Positions 36,399-44,683 of a stretch of DNA of 64,000 nucleotides are shown piece by piece. Every line of letters begins with the position of its first letter. The stretch's first letter is position 1. The stretch covers positions 6,430 through 70,429 of the forward strand of contig JBCCER010000002.1 in assembly GCA_039030175.1 (NCBI GenBank). Direction: 5' to 3'. Position numbers and translations under genes: made by a program. Source of the DNA: JANQGH01 sp039030175. GTDB lineage: Bacteria > Pseudomonadota > Alphaproteobacteria > DSM-16000 > Inquilinaceae. The notes under the pieces are model-generated. The model made no database searches. It was not told the origin of the DNA and saw only the letters and a program-made list of their open reading frames with translations.

Positions 36399-37013
36399 TC
36401 AGCTTGGCTGTCGCGAAGGTCGGCATCGTTCCTCCAGATAGGTGATCAAATCATTGGAGAATTTCTGCAGGACGTCTGCGTCTGTAGTTGAGCGGGAATA
36501 GGACCACATCCCCTGCACAGAGATCATGGCAAAACTTGCTAACTCATCGATCTCAGCCTTGGTCAACCTGCCACCGCGATCGCTTTCTTGCGACAAGGCT
36601 CGAACAAACCCTTTCTTCAGCCTAGCAAAGTGCTCCTGCAACTTCCTAAGCGTGCCTACTTCGGAAGGGTCTATCTGCCCTGTTGTGTTACCGACCAGAC
36701 AACCGATACCGAAACCCGCATCTGCCCGGAAGTGTGACAACAATTCGTCCAGGTACTTTCGGATGCCCTCGATTCCCTCTTCCCCGGTCTCCACCGGCGC
36801 AAAGAGCGAAGTGATAACGGTTTCCTGATACCGATCCAGGCAGGCATGAAACAGCTCCTGCTTACCGGGAAAATCAGTGTAAATGCCGCCTCGGCTCACA
36901 CCGGTTTCGCGCACGAGATCACCCATGGAAACAACGTGATAGCCGTTCTTCCAGAAGGTTCGCATGGCGTTGTCGACGAGGGCCTCTCTGGATGCCGATT
37001 TTGTCTTTGGCAT
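36399..37013 (-). CDS. TetR family transcriptional regulator
   Basis: Regulator of 204 aa. The N-terminal helix-turn-helix reads VSMGDLVRETGVSRGGIYTDFPGKQELF, and the rest is an all-helical ligand domain with FGIGCLVGNTTGQ, as in the AcuR/NemR-like subgroup. It is divergent from a broken haloalkane dehalogenase gene, and the 76 bp spacer contains a perfect 16-bp palindrome. It is therefore probably the former dedicated repressor of that gene. Confidence 0.9.
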   Translation of the reverse strand: MPKTKSASREALVDNAMRTFWKNGYHVVSMGDLVRETGVSRGGIYTDFPGKQELFHACLDRYQETVITSLFAPVETGEEGIEGIRKYLDELLSHFRADAGFGIGCLVGNTTGQIDPSEVGTLRKLQEHFARLKKGFVRALSQESDRGGRLTKAEIDELASFAMISVQGMWSYSRSTTDADVLQKFSNDLITYLEERCRPSRQPS

Positions 37014-37028
37014 TACTTCTCCCTAGTC

Positions 37029-37044
37029 TGGAACGATCGTTCCA
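37029..37044. promoter_or_regulatory. TetR-type operator palindrome
   Basis: TGGAACGATCGTTCCA is a perfect 16-bp palindrome in the spacer between the tetR-like gene and the dehalogenase remnant, 15 bp upstream of the regulator start. Length, symmetry and position are typical of a TetR operator repressing both directions. Confidence 0.75.
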
Positions 37045-37089
37045 ATATAAACTACCCAAGCCGTACGCACAACGATTAGGGAAAAGATC

Positions 37090-37969
37090 ATGACCGCGAG
37101 TTTCCGCGACAAGAAGAGATTTGCCCCCGTCTTGGGTAAACGAATGGCCTGTATTGAGGAGGGTGAAGGCGACCCGATCCTGTTCCTCCACGGGAACCCG
37201 ACGTCGTCCTAATCTCTGGCGCAATATCATGCCGTCTCTCTCAGGCAAGGGCCGCCTGATCGCGCCGGATCTCATCGGCATGGGCGACAGTGACGAGCTC
37301 GACAACAGCGGCCCGGATTCATACACCTTTGCCGAACATCGAAAGTCCTTGTTCGCGCTGCTAGGGGAGCTCGGCGTCAATCGAAATGTGACTCTTGTGA
37401 TCCATGATTGGGGATCCGCGCTTGGCTTTCACTGGGCCGAACAGAACCGCGACGTCGTCAAGGGCATCGCCTTCATGGAATCGATTGTTGCGCCAGTCCC
37501 CACATGAGACGCGTTTCCGGAAGGCTCTCGCGAGGTATTCCAGGGTTTTCGATCGCCCGCTGGCGATGAAATGGTGTTGGGCAACAATTTCTTCATAGAA
37601 AAAGTCCTACCCGGCACGATCATCCGTGCGCTGTCCGACGCGGAAATGGCGGAGTACCGTCGGCCCTTTCTCAACGCCGGTGAAGACCGCCGTCCCACAC
37701 TCACCTGGCCGCGGCAACTTCCGATCGAGGGCGAACCGGCGGATGTTGTTTCGATCGTGTCCTCGCATGGGGCATGGATGGCCGAAAACGATATTCCCAA
37801 GCTGTTTGTCAACGCCGAGCCCGGAGCGATGATTCAAGGGCCGGTCCGCGACTTCGTGCGCAGTTGGCCGAATTTGTCCGAGGTTACGGTCGCCGGAACA
37901 CACTTTGTCCAGAAAGATTCTCCTGACCAAATTGGTGAAGCCATCCACGATTGGCATACGCGGCTCTAA
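37090..37969 (+). pseudogene. Haloalkane dehalogenase (LinB-like), inactivated
   Basis: Alpha/beta hydrolase that would release halide from haloalkanes. The frame opens at ATG 37090 and reads as a LinB N-terminus up to LFLHGNPTSS. A one-base insertion around 37209-37211 then creates TAA, and the homology resumes in the next frame at NLWRNIMPSL. A second lesion, TGA at 37505-37507, replaces the Trp expected in the LinB alignment. Everything else is preserved: nucleophile Asp in VIHDWGSALGF, FMESI with the acid Glu, halide-binding Asn in HGNP and the base His in AGTHFVQKDSPD, ending normally at 37969. The decay looks recent. Confidence 0.9.
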
Positions 37970-38179
37970 CCTCAAGACCGATAGCGGAGCCTTCGCATGT
38001 CCTCTCGTACGCTGGCGCAATGTCGTCGTCGCAGCAACGACGAGGGCTACGTCTGGGTCCGCTTTGGGCGTCTCTATGCTGCTCGTATTACCTGCGGTTA
38101 GCCAGATCAGGACGCGCCGCACTGCAGGTCGCAGGTGCGGCATGGGCCTCCTGGCCGCTTGGGAACAAATCCGGCGGCC

Positions 38180-39037
38180 CTAGTACATAATCGAGGGCAG
38201 GAAGGCGCCGGTGGGGTCGGCATAGTCGCCCTTGCTCATCAAGGTCAAAGGGTGGCTGATCTTCAGTCCGTGTTCGAGACACCAGCGGAACAGGTCGGCG
38301 TTGCGCATCGGCAACAGAAAGCCCGGCCGGCCGAACTCCACCGCAGCGCCGATCAGTGCCTTCATGTCGCTGTTGGACGCCGCCACCGTGTGACCGGTGT
38401 AGTTGATGCCGGTCGAATAGCCAGTGACATGACCCTCGCGTTCGACGATCCGAACCGAACCGGCACTGATCGCGTCGCGCAATTCGCCCTTTCGGTCGTG
38501 GCCCAGCGCCTTCTGGGTCAGCAGCGAACAGGCCGCCAGATCCACCGGCCGAGCCGGCCGGACATCGTGACCGGGCACCGTTGTCTTCGGTGGCTTGCCG
38601 TTCATGCAGGCGAGCGGCTCGCGCACATCAAATCCAAGCTCGGTATAAAGCGCCAACGAACGGCCTTGCGCCGCCGCCTGGACCAGCCGGATACTGGGCG
38701 CCTGGACCTGTTCTGCCCGGCGCAGCACGTCCTCCATCAGCCGACGACCGATGCCGCCATTTTGGGCTGACTGGTCGACCGTTACGGGCCCAACGCCGGC
38801 AATATCGCCGCGCAGGTCGAGGAAGTTCGAACCGACGATGCGCCGGTCCCGCTCTGCTACGACACCGTAAAAGCCGGCATGCCCGATCATCCAGGTGATA
38901 AGTGCTATGGCCTGGTCAGCCGAGGCGAATTCGGACGGGAAGTGACAAACCTTAGCCACACCGGAAAAGGCCTCGTAGCAAATCGTGCCGCACGCCTTTG
39001 CATCATCCGGTACTGCTGGGCGAAGGGTGATGGACAT
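38180..39037 (-). CDS. GNAT family N-acetyltransferase, probable two-domain
   Basis: Protein of 285 aa. The N-terminal half is a typical GNAT domain with the acetyl-CoA loop VDQSAQNGGIGRRLMEDVL and ALYTELGFDVREPLACM. The C-terminal half (VRPARPVDLAACSLLTQKALGH onward) looks like a second, diverged GNAT fold lacking a clear acyl-CoA loop. It is a single gene. Acceptor unknown. Confidence 0.82.
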   Translation of the reverse strand: MSITLRPAVPDDAKACGTICYEAFSGVAKVCHFPSEFASADQAIALITWMIGHAGFYGVVAERDRRIVGSNFLDLRGDIAGVGPVTVDQSAQNGGIGRRLMEDVLRRAEQVQAPSIRLVQAAAQGRSLALYTELGFDVREPLACMNGKPPKTTVPGHDVRPARPVDLAACSLLTQKALGHDRKGELRDAISAGSVRIVEREGHVTGYSTGINYTGHTVAASNSDMKALIGAAVEFGRPGFLLPMRNADLFRWCLEHGLKISHPLTLMSKGDYADPTGAFLPSIMY

Positions 39038-39304
39038 GGGGCAGTGTCCCCCTCTTGGGCCGACTCGAGTCGCTAGCGTTGATCAGCTTCCGCCGATCGG
39101 TCGACAAGGGCAAGGGGGATGGGGTGTGAATTCTCGGGCAGCGTTCGTCCGATGGTCGCCAATTTATGCGGCTGGTTTTCATCGCAATCATCGCGGTTCT
39201 CCTACTCGACTGAGCATCCATCGATTGGGAAAGACAACCTGAATTGAACATCCGTTTGATCCAGGCATAATCGCCGACCGCGAGTCGGCATATAAGGTGT
39301 CCCT

Positions 39305-40831
39305 ATGCAAAGCCTTCGAGTTGTTCAGTCTGAGAGGTTGGCGCTTCACTTTCCGGTTTATCTGGCCGACGAGCTTGGCTTTTTCAGCGATGTCGGCATC
39401 GGTGAGGTTGAGTATCTCAATACGGCCACCGACCGAGACATCTACCTTCGGCTGGTGAAGGGAGAGGCGATGCTGGGCATCGTTGATCCGGTCTTCACGG
39501 TCGATGAGGAGTTCGAGATTGAGGGCACGGAGCTGTGCACGCTGGTCGATCACGTGCCGCTGATTGTTGCAGGCCGCGATGCGCCGCCGGTCCCGCCTCC
39601 GGGTAAGGATCTTGAAGGTTGCCGAATTGGCGTCCTACCCGAACTGACCACTAGTCACACCATTGGAGCGCGCCTTTACGGCGACCGGAACGAGATTTGC
39701 GACCATGACTTCGACGCACTCGTCTCCGCCGTCCGATCGGGGGCTGTGGATTGCACAGTCCTACTTCCCGAGCAGATGACAGATGACTTGACCGAATGGT
39801 GGTCTTTACGCCGCCAGTTCCCGGGCCACGCCTACAAGGGCCTGTGTGCCAGCCATTTCGCCCCGGACGCTGACATGATCGCTGAAGTAAAGCTGGTCAT
39901 GGATCGGGCGCTAAAATTCATCCATTCGACCCGCGACAGGGCAGAGGCCATATTCGTAGAGATGTTCGGCAATCTGCGCGACCCCGCCGACGTGTTTTCG
40001 CGCTATGCCGCTTGTTGGCCGCACGAAGCGACGGTGCGCGATCATGACTGGATTGACACAGTCAAACTCTGGCACGCGGTGTATCCCGATCATTTCAGGA
40101 ACCGGCACCCCGCTTTCCTACACCCAAAACCCGAGGAGGTGTTGCTGAGCATTCTTGCCAGCAGGAAACATTGCCGTGATATGCCGAGCCAGATTCCAAT
40201 GCTGCTGGATCTACTGCGCGATTCTGTCCGCCACGACCGGCCGTTGCAGATGGTGACGCTTTGGGGCGCGGCAGAAAAGTCAGCCTTCGATAACAATGAT
40301 CAGCGCACGATGGATCACCTCACCGGCATCTTCGATGCGCTGCGGGCGCAGGGCATCGATGTTGCACCCAAACTGCTGCTCTGCAACGCCCACGCACTGA
40401 CCAACGGCTTTCCGCCCGAAGCGGTCACATCCTACGCGGCTGAGGTGGCGGCCGAGGCCCAACGCCGGGATCTGGAAGTCTTTCGCCTTGCAGACCTTTG
40501 GCAGCAATGGGGCCTCACCTCAGAGGGTGTCAGAGAATCGGCGGCTGCCGACGGACCTTCGCGTCTGGGCCTCGCCGTGGACGATAAACTCGTCACCCAG
40601 GCCAAGAAGCATTATCACGGATCCGACCCCGCCTTTGGTGCCGCCGTCTATCTGACCATGCGCGGCACCGAGGCGCCGCATTTGGCCCAACGATTTCCGG
40701 ACCATGTCGTGGTCAGCTATTCCGACCGTTCTGCCGAGGCCTTCTTGCCCAATCTGCCGGCCATCTACACCTGGTCCATCGGTAAGAAGGAAACCGAGGC
40801 TCCGTGGTTCATGGCACCCGTCTCTTCTTGA
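39305..40831 (+). CDS. Unassigned cytosolic protein with NMT1/SsuA-like N-terminal domain
   Basis: Protein of 508 aa without signal peptide or membrane span. Residues about 1-220 resemble the periplasmic binding fold of NitT/TauT/THI5-type proteins (SERLALHFPVYLADELGFFSDV and KDLEGCRIGVLPELTTSHTIGARLYG). Because it is cytoplasmic it would be a sensor or an enzyme of the THI5/pyrimidine-synthase kind rather than a transporter part. Residues about 290-508 (LQMVTLWGAAEKSAF and PKLLLCNAHALTNGFPPEAVTSY) do not match any family I can name firmly. There is a faint resemblance to the isonitrile synthase (DIT1/PvcA) layout, which I rate low. It is a monocistronic gene. Confidence 0.55.
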   Translation: MQSLRVVQSERLALHFPVYLADELGFFSDVGIGEVEYLNTATDRDIYLRLVKGEAMLGIVDPVFTVDEEFEIEGTELCTLVDHVPLIVAGRDAPPVPPPGKDLEGCRIGVLPELTTSHTIGARLYGDRNEICDHDFDALVSAVRSGAVDCTVLLPEQMTDDLTEWWSLRRQFPGHAYKGLCASHFAPDADMIAEVKLVMDRALKFIHSTRDRAEAIFVEMFGNLRDPADVFSRYAACWPHEATVRDHDWIDTVKLWHAVYPDHFRNRHPAFLHPKPEEVLLSILASRKHCRDMPSQIPMLLDLLRDSVRHDRPLQMVTLWGAAEKSAFDNNDQRTMDHLTGIFDALRAQGIDVAPKLLLCNAHALTNGFPPEAVTSYAAEVAAEAQRRDLEVFRLADLWQQWGLTSEGVRESAAADGPSRLGLAVDDKLVTQAKKHYHGSDPAFGAAVYLTMRGTEAPHLAQRFPDHVVVSYSDRSAEAFLPNLPAIYTWSIGKKETEAPWFMAPVSS

Positions 40832-40901
40832 TCAAGCCTTGTATTTTGTCGGCCGACTGCTTGCCGGTTTGGGGTTGGCTGTATCCGTTTCCGGACTGAT
40901 C

Positions 40902-40917
40902 GGCCGGCACTCCGGCC
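40902..40917. terminator. Possible bidirectional terminator hairpin
   Basis: GGCCGG, loop CACT, CCGGCC lies in the 99 bp between two convergent genes (ends at 40831 and 40931). There is no T-run on either side, so the assignment rests on position and the GC-rich stem only. Confidence 0.3.
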
Positions 40918-40930
40918 CGACCACTAACCA

Positions 40931-41338
40931 TCAATCAGCGCTGATCCTATGAAAGTAAATGCCGACGAGGTCGCCGGATTGCGGGCCGAGCAGGATAAGA
41001 TCGTCGCCATCTACGAAAGTAAGACGGAAACCGGGTGGTGTCTCGGCCTCGGTGCCGTCAACGCAGGTGATCGTTTCCTCTTGAGAGACAAGGGCGCCGT
41101 CGGACATGGCCAGCGTTCCCTGGTTCCACCCAGGGCTCTCACCACAGAATGTTAGACGATGGGTCGTTATGACGAACTCGAACATCCCGTTGCCCGCCGG
41201 AACGATGGACATGTGATCATAGGAGCCGTCGGACGCGTGGATGCCCGCGTAAAGGCCGACCCAGTCATCGTCCGCAAGCGCAGATCCGCCGATGAAGCCT
41301 GACGACAGGGCCGCGAGTACCAGTGCTTTTCGGATCAT
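40931..41338 (-). CDS. Small secreted protein of unknown function
   Basis: Protein of 135 aa. ATG 41338 is chosen because AAGGAGA lies just upstream and it opens directly into a signal peptide (MIRKALVLAALSSGFIGGSALA, cleavage before DDD). The mature part is about 113 residues with two cysteines (TFCGES and ITCVDG) that could form a disulfide, and a beta-rich pattern (WVGLYAGIHASDGSYDHMS). Family not recognised; the architecture resembles small lipocalin-like secreted proteins. Confidence 0.65.
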   Translation of the reverse strand: MIRKALVLAALSSGFIGGSALADDDWVGLYAGIHASDGSYDHMSIVPAGNGMFEFVITTHRLTFCGESPGWNQGTLAMSDGALVSQEETITCVDGTEAETPPGFRLTFVDGDDLILLGPQSGDLVGIYFHRISAD

Positions 41339-41507
41339 GGATACTTCTCCTTGTTGAACGTCACGCGAGCGCTTTTTCGCCACGCAGATTGCCGGCGGCG
41401 ATGGTCCACGAGCACGATTACTCTAGCCGAGACAGTCCCTGCTAGCGAGGCCGGATCGCGTGTCGTGAACACGTTGGAAGCCACTACGCCCAGCCCAGTC
41501 ATGCCGT

Positions 41508-42671
41508 CTACGAGCGCCGCGCCGCCACGTTCGGCGCCATCAGAGCGATTGCAAGCGACGTACCGACGACGACGAACAACGCCAGGCGCAGGCTGGTCAA
41601 TTCAGCAAGCCAACCCAGGATGGGCGGGCCGAAGACGACACCGGAATAGCCCAGCGTTACGACACTGGCGATCGCTCGGCCGCGCGGTATTTCCGGGTGG
41701 TTGGTGATCGCCGAATAGGCGATCGGGATCATCACGGACAGGCCCAAACCGACCAAGCCGAACCCGACGATCACGGAGACCGAGTCGTTGATGATCAGCC
41801 CCACCGCAAGACCGATCGCGGCCACCAGGCCGGCTGACCGCACCAGCGTCTCCGGCGCGACATATTGCAGGATTTGGGCGGAGCTGAACCGCCCCACCAG
41901 CATGAACAGGCTGAAGGCGGCATATCCAAACGCGGTGGAGGCGTCGGTGACGTGCAGCTCCTGCTCGCGGTAAAGGCCGCTCCAATCCGCCATCGCGCCT
42001 TCGCCGACGGACGAACACAGCGCGATGATCCCCAGCCCCAGTATCGCCTTGGGCGGCAAGGCCAGGATCGGGCGTGGCTCCGCTGCCGCTCTATCATCCC
42101 GCACGTCTGGGATCGCGAACTTGTAGATCAACACGAAGGGTATCGGTGCGCACAGGGCGGTCACGACAAACTGGGTGTGAAACGGGATCTCGAGCCAGAT
42201 GATCAGGCTGCCGCAGATGGCCCCGGTGAGACCGCCGAGCGAGAAGCACCCTTGGAACACCCCCATCCAATAGCGCTCAAACCCGGCATCGACCTCGATC
42301 GCCAGGGCGTTCATGGCAACGTTGAGGCCGCCATGTCCAAAGCCGAACAACATCAGCAGCAGGAAAAGCGAGGTAAAGCTCCAGGACAGCGCCAGCAGCG
42401 CCAGACCAACGGCGTTGATCAGGCCGAATATCAAGATAAGCAGGCGGCTGTCGCGATGCTCCAAGATGCGGCTGGCGGCCGCGAACGCGGCGAACGCCCC
42501 GATGGCAAGGCCAAAGATGGCCGTCCCGACCTGGCCGTCGTCCAGCGTGAGACTAGTGGCAACATCCGGGATGCGGACGATCCAGGTCGCCAACAGAAAG
42601 GCGCTGGCAAACATGGCCCCGCAGGATGCCCACCAGGCATGGTTAAGAGCCTTCTGCTTGCCGTCAGCCAT
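41508..42671 (-). CDS. Major facilitator superfamily transporter (YbjJ-like)
   Basis: Inner-membrane transporter of 387 aa with about twelve hydrophobic spans. The loop 2-3 region reads FGLAIGAFAAFAAASRILEHRDSR, and GHGGLNVAMNALAIEVDAG plus YRGRAxASVV-like segments (IPRGRAIASVVTLGYSGVVFGP) place it in the YbjJ/FucP-like branch. Substrate unknown. It is not in an obvious operon. Confidence 0.87.
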   Translation of the reverse strand: MADGKQKALNHAWWASCGAMFASAFLLATWIVRIPDVATSLTLDDGQVGTAIFGLAIGAFAAFAAASRILEHRDSRLLILIFGLINAVGLALLALSWSFTSLFLLLMLFGFGHGGLNVAMNALAIEVDAGFERYWMGVFQGCFSLGGLTGAICGSLIIWLEIPFHTQFVVTALCAPIPFVLIYKFAIPDVRDDRAAAEPRPILALPPKAILGLGIIALCSSVGEGAMADWSGLYREQELHVTDASTAFGYAAFSLFMLVGRFSSAQILQYVAPETLVRSAGLVAAIGLAVGLIINDSVSVIVGFGLVGLGLSVMIPIAYSAITNHPEIPRGRAIASVVTLGYSGVVFGPPILGWLAELTSLRLALFVVVGTSLAIALMAPNVAARRS

Positions 42672-42863
42672 GCCGCCTTCCCCATGAGCGCCCGGTCGAA
42701 CGCGCGGAGTCTACGCGAATTCAGTGAGAAGCAGAATACAGATGGCCTCCCTGGGTGGGTGAGGCGGCAGCTCGGGTGGCCAAGCTTGCGATAGAAACAG
42801 CCATGCTGGGGCTGGCGGGCTTGCGGACACGGTTTCCCGCTGCTGACCCGCATTCAAACCGAT

Positions 42864-43475
42864 CTACCCCCCAAACACCTCCCGCATCCGGTGCCGTCCG
42901 ACCCAGCGGGCGGTGTGGTCGTCTGATGCTTGCAGGCGGCGGGCGGTGCGTGTCGCGTGGGCGGCGAGGGCAGGGTTGCGCTTGCCGATATCGCGCAGGG
43001 CCCAGTTCACGGCCTTCTTGACGTAATAGCGCTCGTCCGTCGCGGCGTCCTCGATCAGCGGCAGGAAGTCGATGAACACCGCATCGTCGACATCACTCTT
43101 CACCCAGGCGAGCTGCGCCATGGTGGCAAAGCCCGCCCGCCGCTCGAACTCGGCCGATCGCCCCGCCCATTCGCGCGCTTTCTCAACCGCCAGAGCGGTG
43201 TGCCGGACCGTGTGCGCGGCAAAGGCGTCGGTCAGATCCCAATCGGCAAGGCCTCGAACCCAGCGCTCCAACAGCGCCGCGTTGACCTTCTCAGGCTCGG
43301 TAATCCGCACCGCCAACTGCCGCGCGGCCCCGTCCCCCGTCTCCCACAGCATCACTGCCAGAGCGTGATCAGGGCCAAACTCCCGCACCAGCCGGTTCAA
43401 CGCGGTGATCGAAGCCTTACCGTCCGCTTTGCGCGGCAGACGGGCGAGGGCAGTTAGGGCGATGTGGTTGGGCAT
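42864..43475 (-). CDS. DNA alkylation repair protein-like (AlkD/HEAT family)
   Basis: All-helical protein of 203 aa with HEAT-like repeats. Landmark AlkD-family blocks are WADSDDEFxRRAGF-like (WAGRSAEFERRAGFATMAQLAW), FIDFLPLIEDAATDERYYVKKAVNWALRDIGKRN and the RLPRKADGKASI N-terminus. AlkD-type enzymes excise positively charged alkylated bases; some family members only bind DNA. It borders the AT-rich two-gene island to its right. Confidence 0.85.
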   Translation of the reverse strand: MPNHIALTALARLPRKADGKASITALNRLVREFGPDHALAVMLWETGDGAARQLAVRITEPEKVNAALLERWVRGLADWDLTDAFAAHTVRHTALAVEKAREWAGRSAEFERRAGFATMAQLAWVKSDVDDAVFIDFLPLIEDAATDERYYVKKAVNWALRDIGKRNPALAAHATRTARRLQASDDHTARWVGRHRMREVFGG

Positions 43476-43572
43476 GGTCGCCGTTCAATCGGACGGTCTG
43501 CGAAGGCTTCTACGAGTGTTGTTGGTATTCGGTGTTTTCTCTCAATGTTCTAAATGATCATCTCTCAACTAA

Positions 43573-44679
43573 TTATTGTCTCTGTTCATCTTGTGAATCG
43601 CTGTTTTCGGTTTCATTTGAACTTTCTATTTCGGGTCCCATTTCTAGGTTATTCACAGGCTGGCTCGCTAAGTTTGCGCGGATCGAATGCAACTCATTGG
43701 TCAGTTCAGCGTATTGCTCTACCATGTCCGAATAGTATGTATACCACATCCCAAATAACGATATGAGAATTGCCAAAAAGGCGACGGCGCCGGCGCCTAT
43801 TCCTGTGTTTCGTAACCTTTTTGCATCAAGACTCGCCTTCTTCGCATCCATTGCGGATGAGTCGGACGACTTCTTCAGTTCCTCGTAGGTAGTCTGAATA
43901 GAGCTGCGTATTCCAACTCTATTTGGCGCCGAGTGGTCGTGCTTCTGACCCTGTGGGTTTGCGCCCGAGGTCTCGACAACAGTTGGTATCAATTCAGCAT
44001 ATTGAACTGATGCTGCGTCGATAGAACTCTTGATTTTCCAAAGCTCTGTATTTGACGGCGGTCGACCAAATCTCGGGTCTGACGAAGTTTTGGTAAATTC
44101 AATCCAAATCAAGCCAGCGTCTATGGGTACAGTATAGTCTGAGTCAGTTAAATTGTGAATTGGTATACATAGACGACCCCAAAAACCAGGATCGACAAGA
44201 GGACCTGTGCCCAAAAGGAGCCCGCGGTGAACGTGTCGAATCTGTAAGTTGAATCGGACTGCAATGAATCTCGGCAGACGGAACTCCAGATCGCACTCAA
44301 CAAAGACAATCGAATTAGCTGGAAAACAAAGAGACCGATCGCCTACTGAAAGAATTGAAGTGGGCTGATTAGCGCCAATCTCAAATATGTATGCACTTGA
44401 GCCTATGCGACCTTCGTAGGAGGCCGCTTTAAGGCGCTTGCTTGGTTCGAGTTCTGTTCCTACTTCAAATGGTGCTACCATCCCTGTTTCGTAAACGTAT
44501 CGAGCGATGTGGTCTGCCGATAACAATGAAGGCGGAATCCAGTCGCACGGGTCTGCCTTTGGGTCATCGCCAGTGTTCTTCTTGAATGGTAAGGCCAGGT
44601 CCTTAGCCTGTTCAGAGCTAAGGCTGAATCCATTCAGCATACTGAAGCTATCGCGAGAAGAATGCTCATTCTGACACAT
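43573..44679 (-). CDS. Membrane-anchored protein with degenerate dCTP deaminase/dUTPase-like domain
   Basis: Predicted 368 aa from ATG 44679, four bases after the upstream stop; ATGs at 44766 and 44733 are in frame but overlap that gene. Residues about 119-196 match the trimeric dCTP deaminase/dUTPase fold: FPANSIVFVECDLEFRLP, FNLQIRHVHRGLLL, PLVDPGFWGRLCIPIHN and AGLIWIEF. The catalytic Glu found after the DPGxxG strand in dCTP deaminases is absent (IPIHN), and the RSS motif is altered, so nucleotide binding is likelier than catalysis. A coiled-coil leads into one transmembrane helix (about 292-316) and an acidic tail. It looks like a nucleotide sensor coupled to a membrane effector. The gene is much AT-richer than its surroundings. 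Confidence 0.75.
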   Translation of the reverse strand: MCQNEHSSRDSFSMLNGFSLSSEQAKDLALPFKKNTGDDPKADPCDWIPPSLLSADHIARYVYETGMVAPFEVGTELEPSKRLKAASYEGRIGSSAYIFEIGANQPTSILSVGDRSLCFPANSIVFVECDLEFRLPRFIAVRFNLQIRHVHRGLLLGTGPLVDPGFWGRLCIPIHNLTDSDYTVPIDAGLIWIEFTKTSSDPRFGRPPSNTELWKIKSSIDAASVQYAELIPTVVETSGANPQGQKHDHSAPNRVGIRSSIQTTYEELKKSSDSSAMDAKKASLDAKRLRNTGIGAGAVAFLAILISLFGMWYTYYSDMVEQYAELTNELHSIRANLASQPVNNLEMGPEIESSNETENSDSQDEQRQ

Positions 44680-44683
44680 TGCT

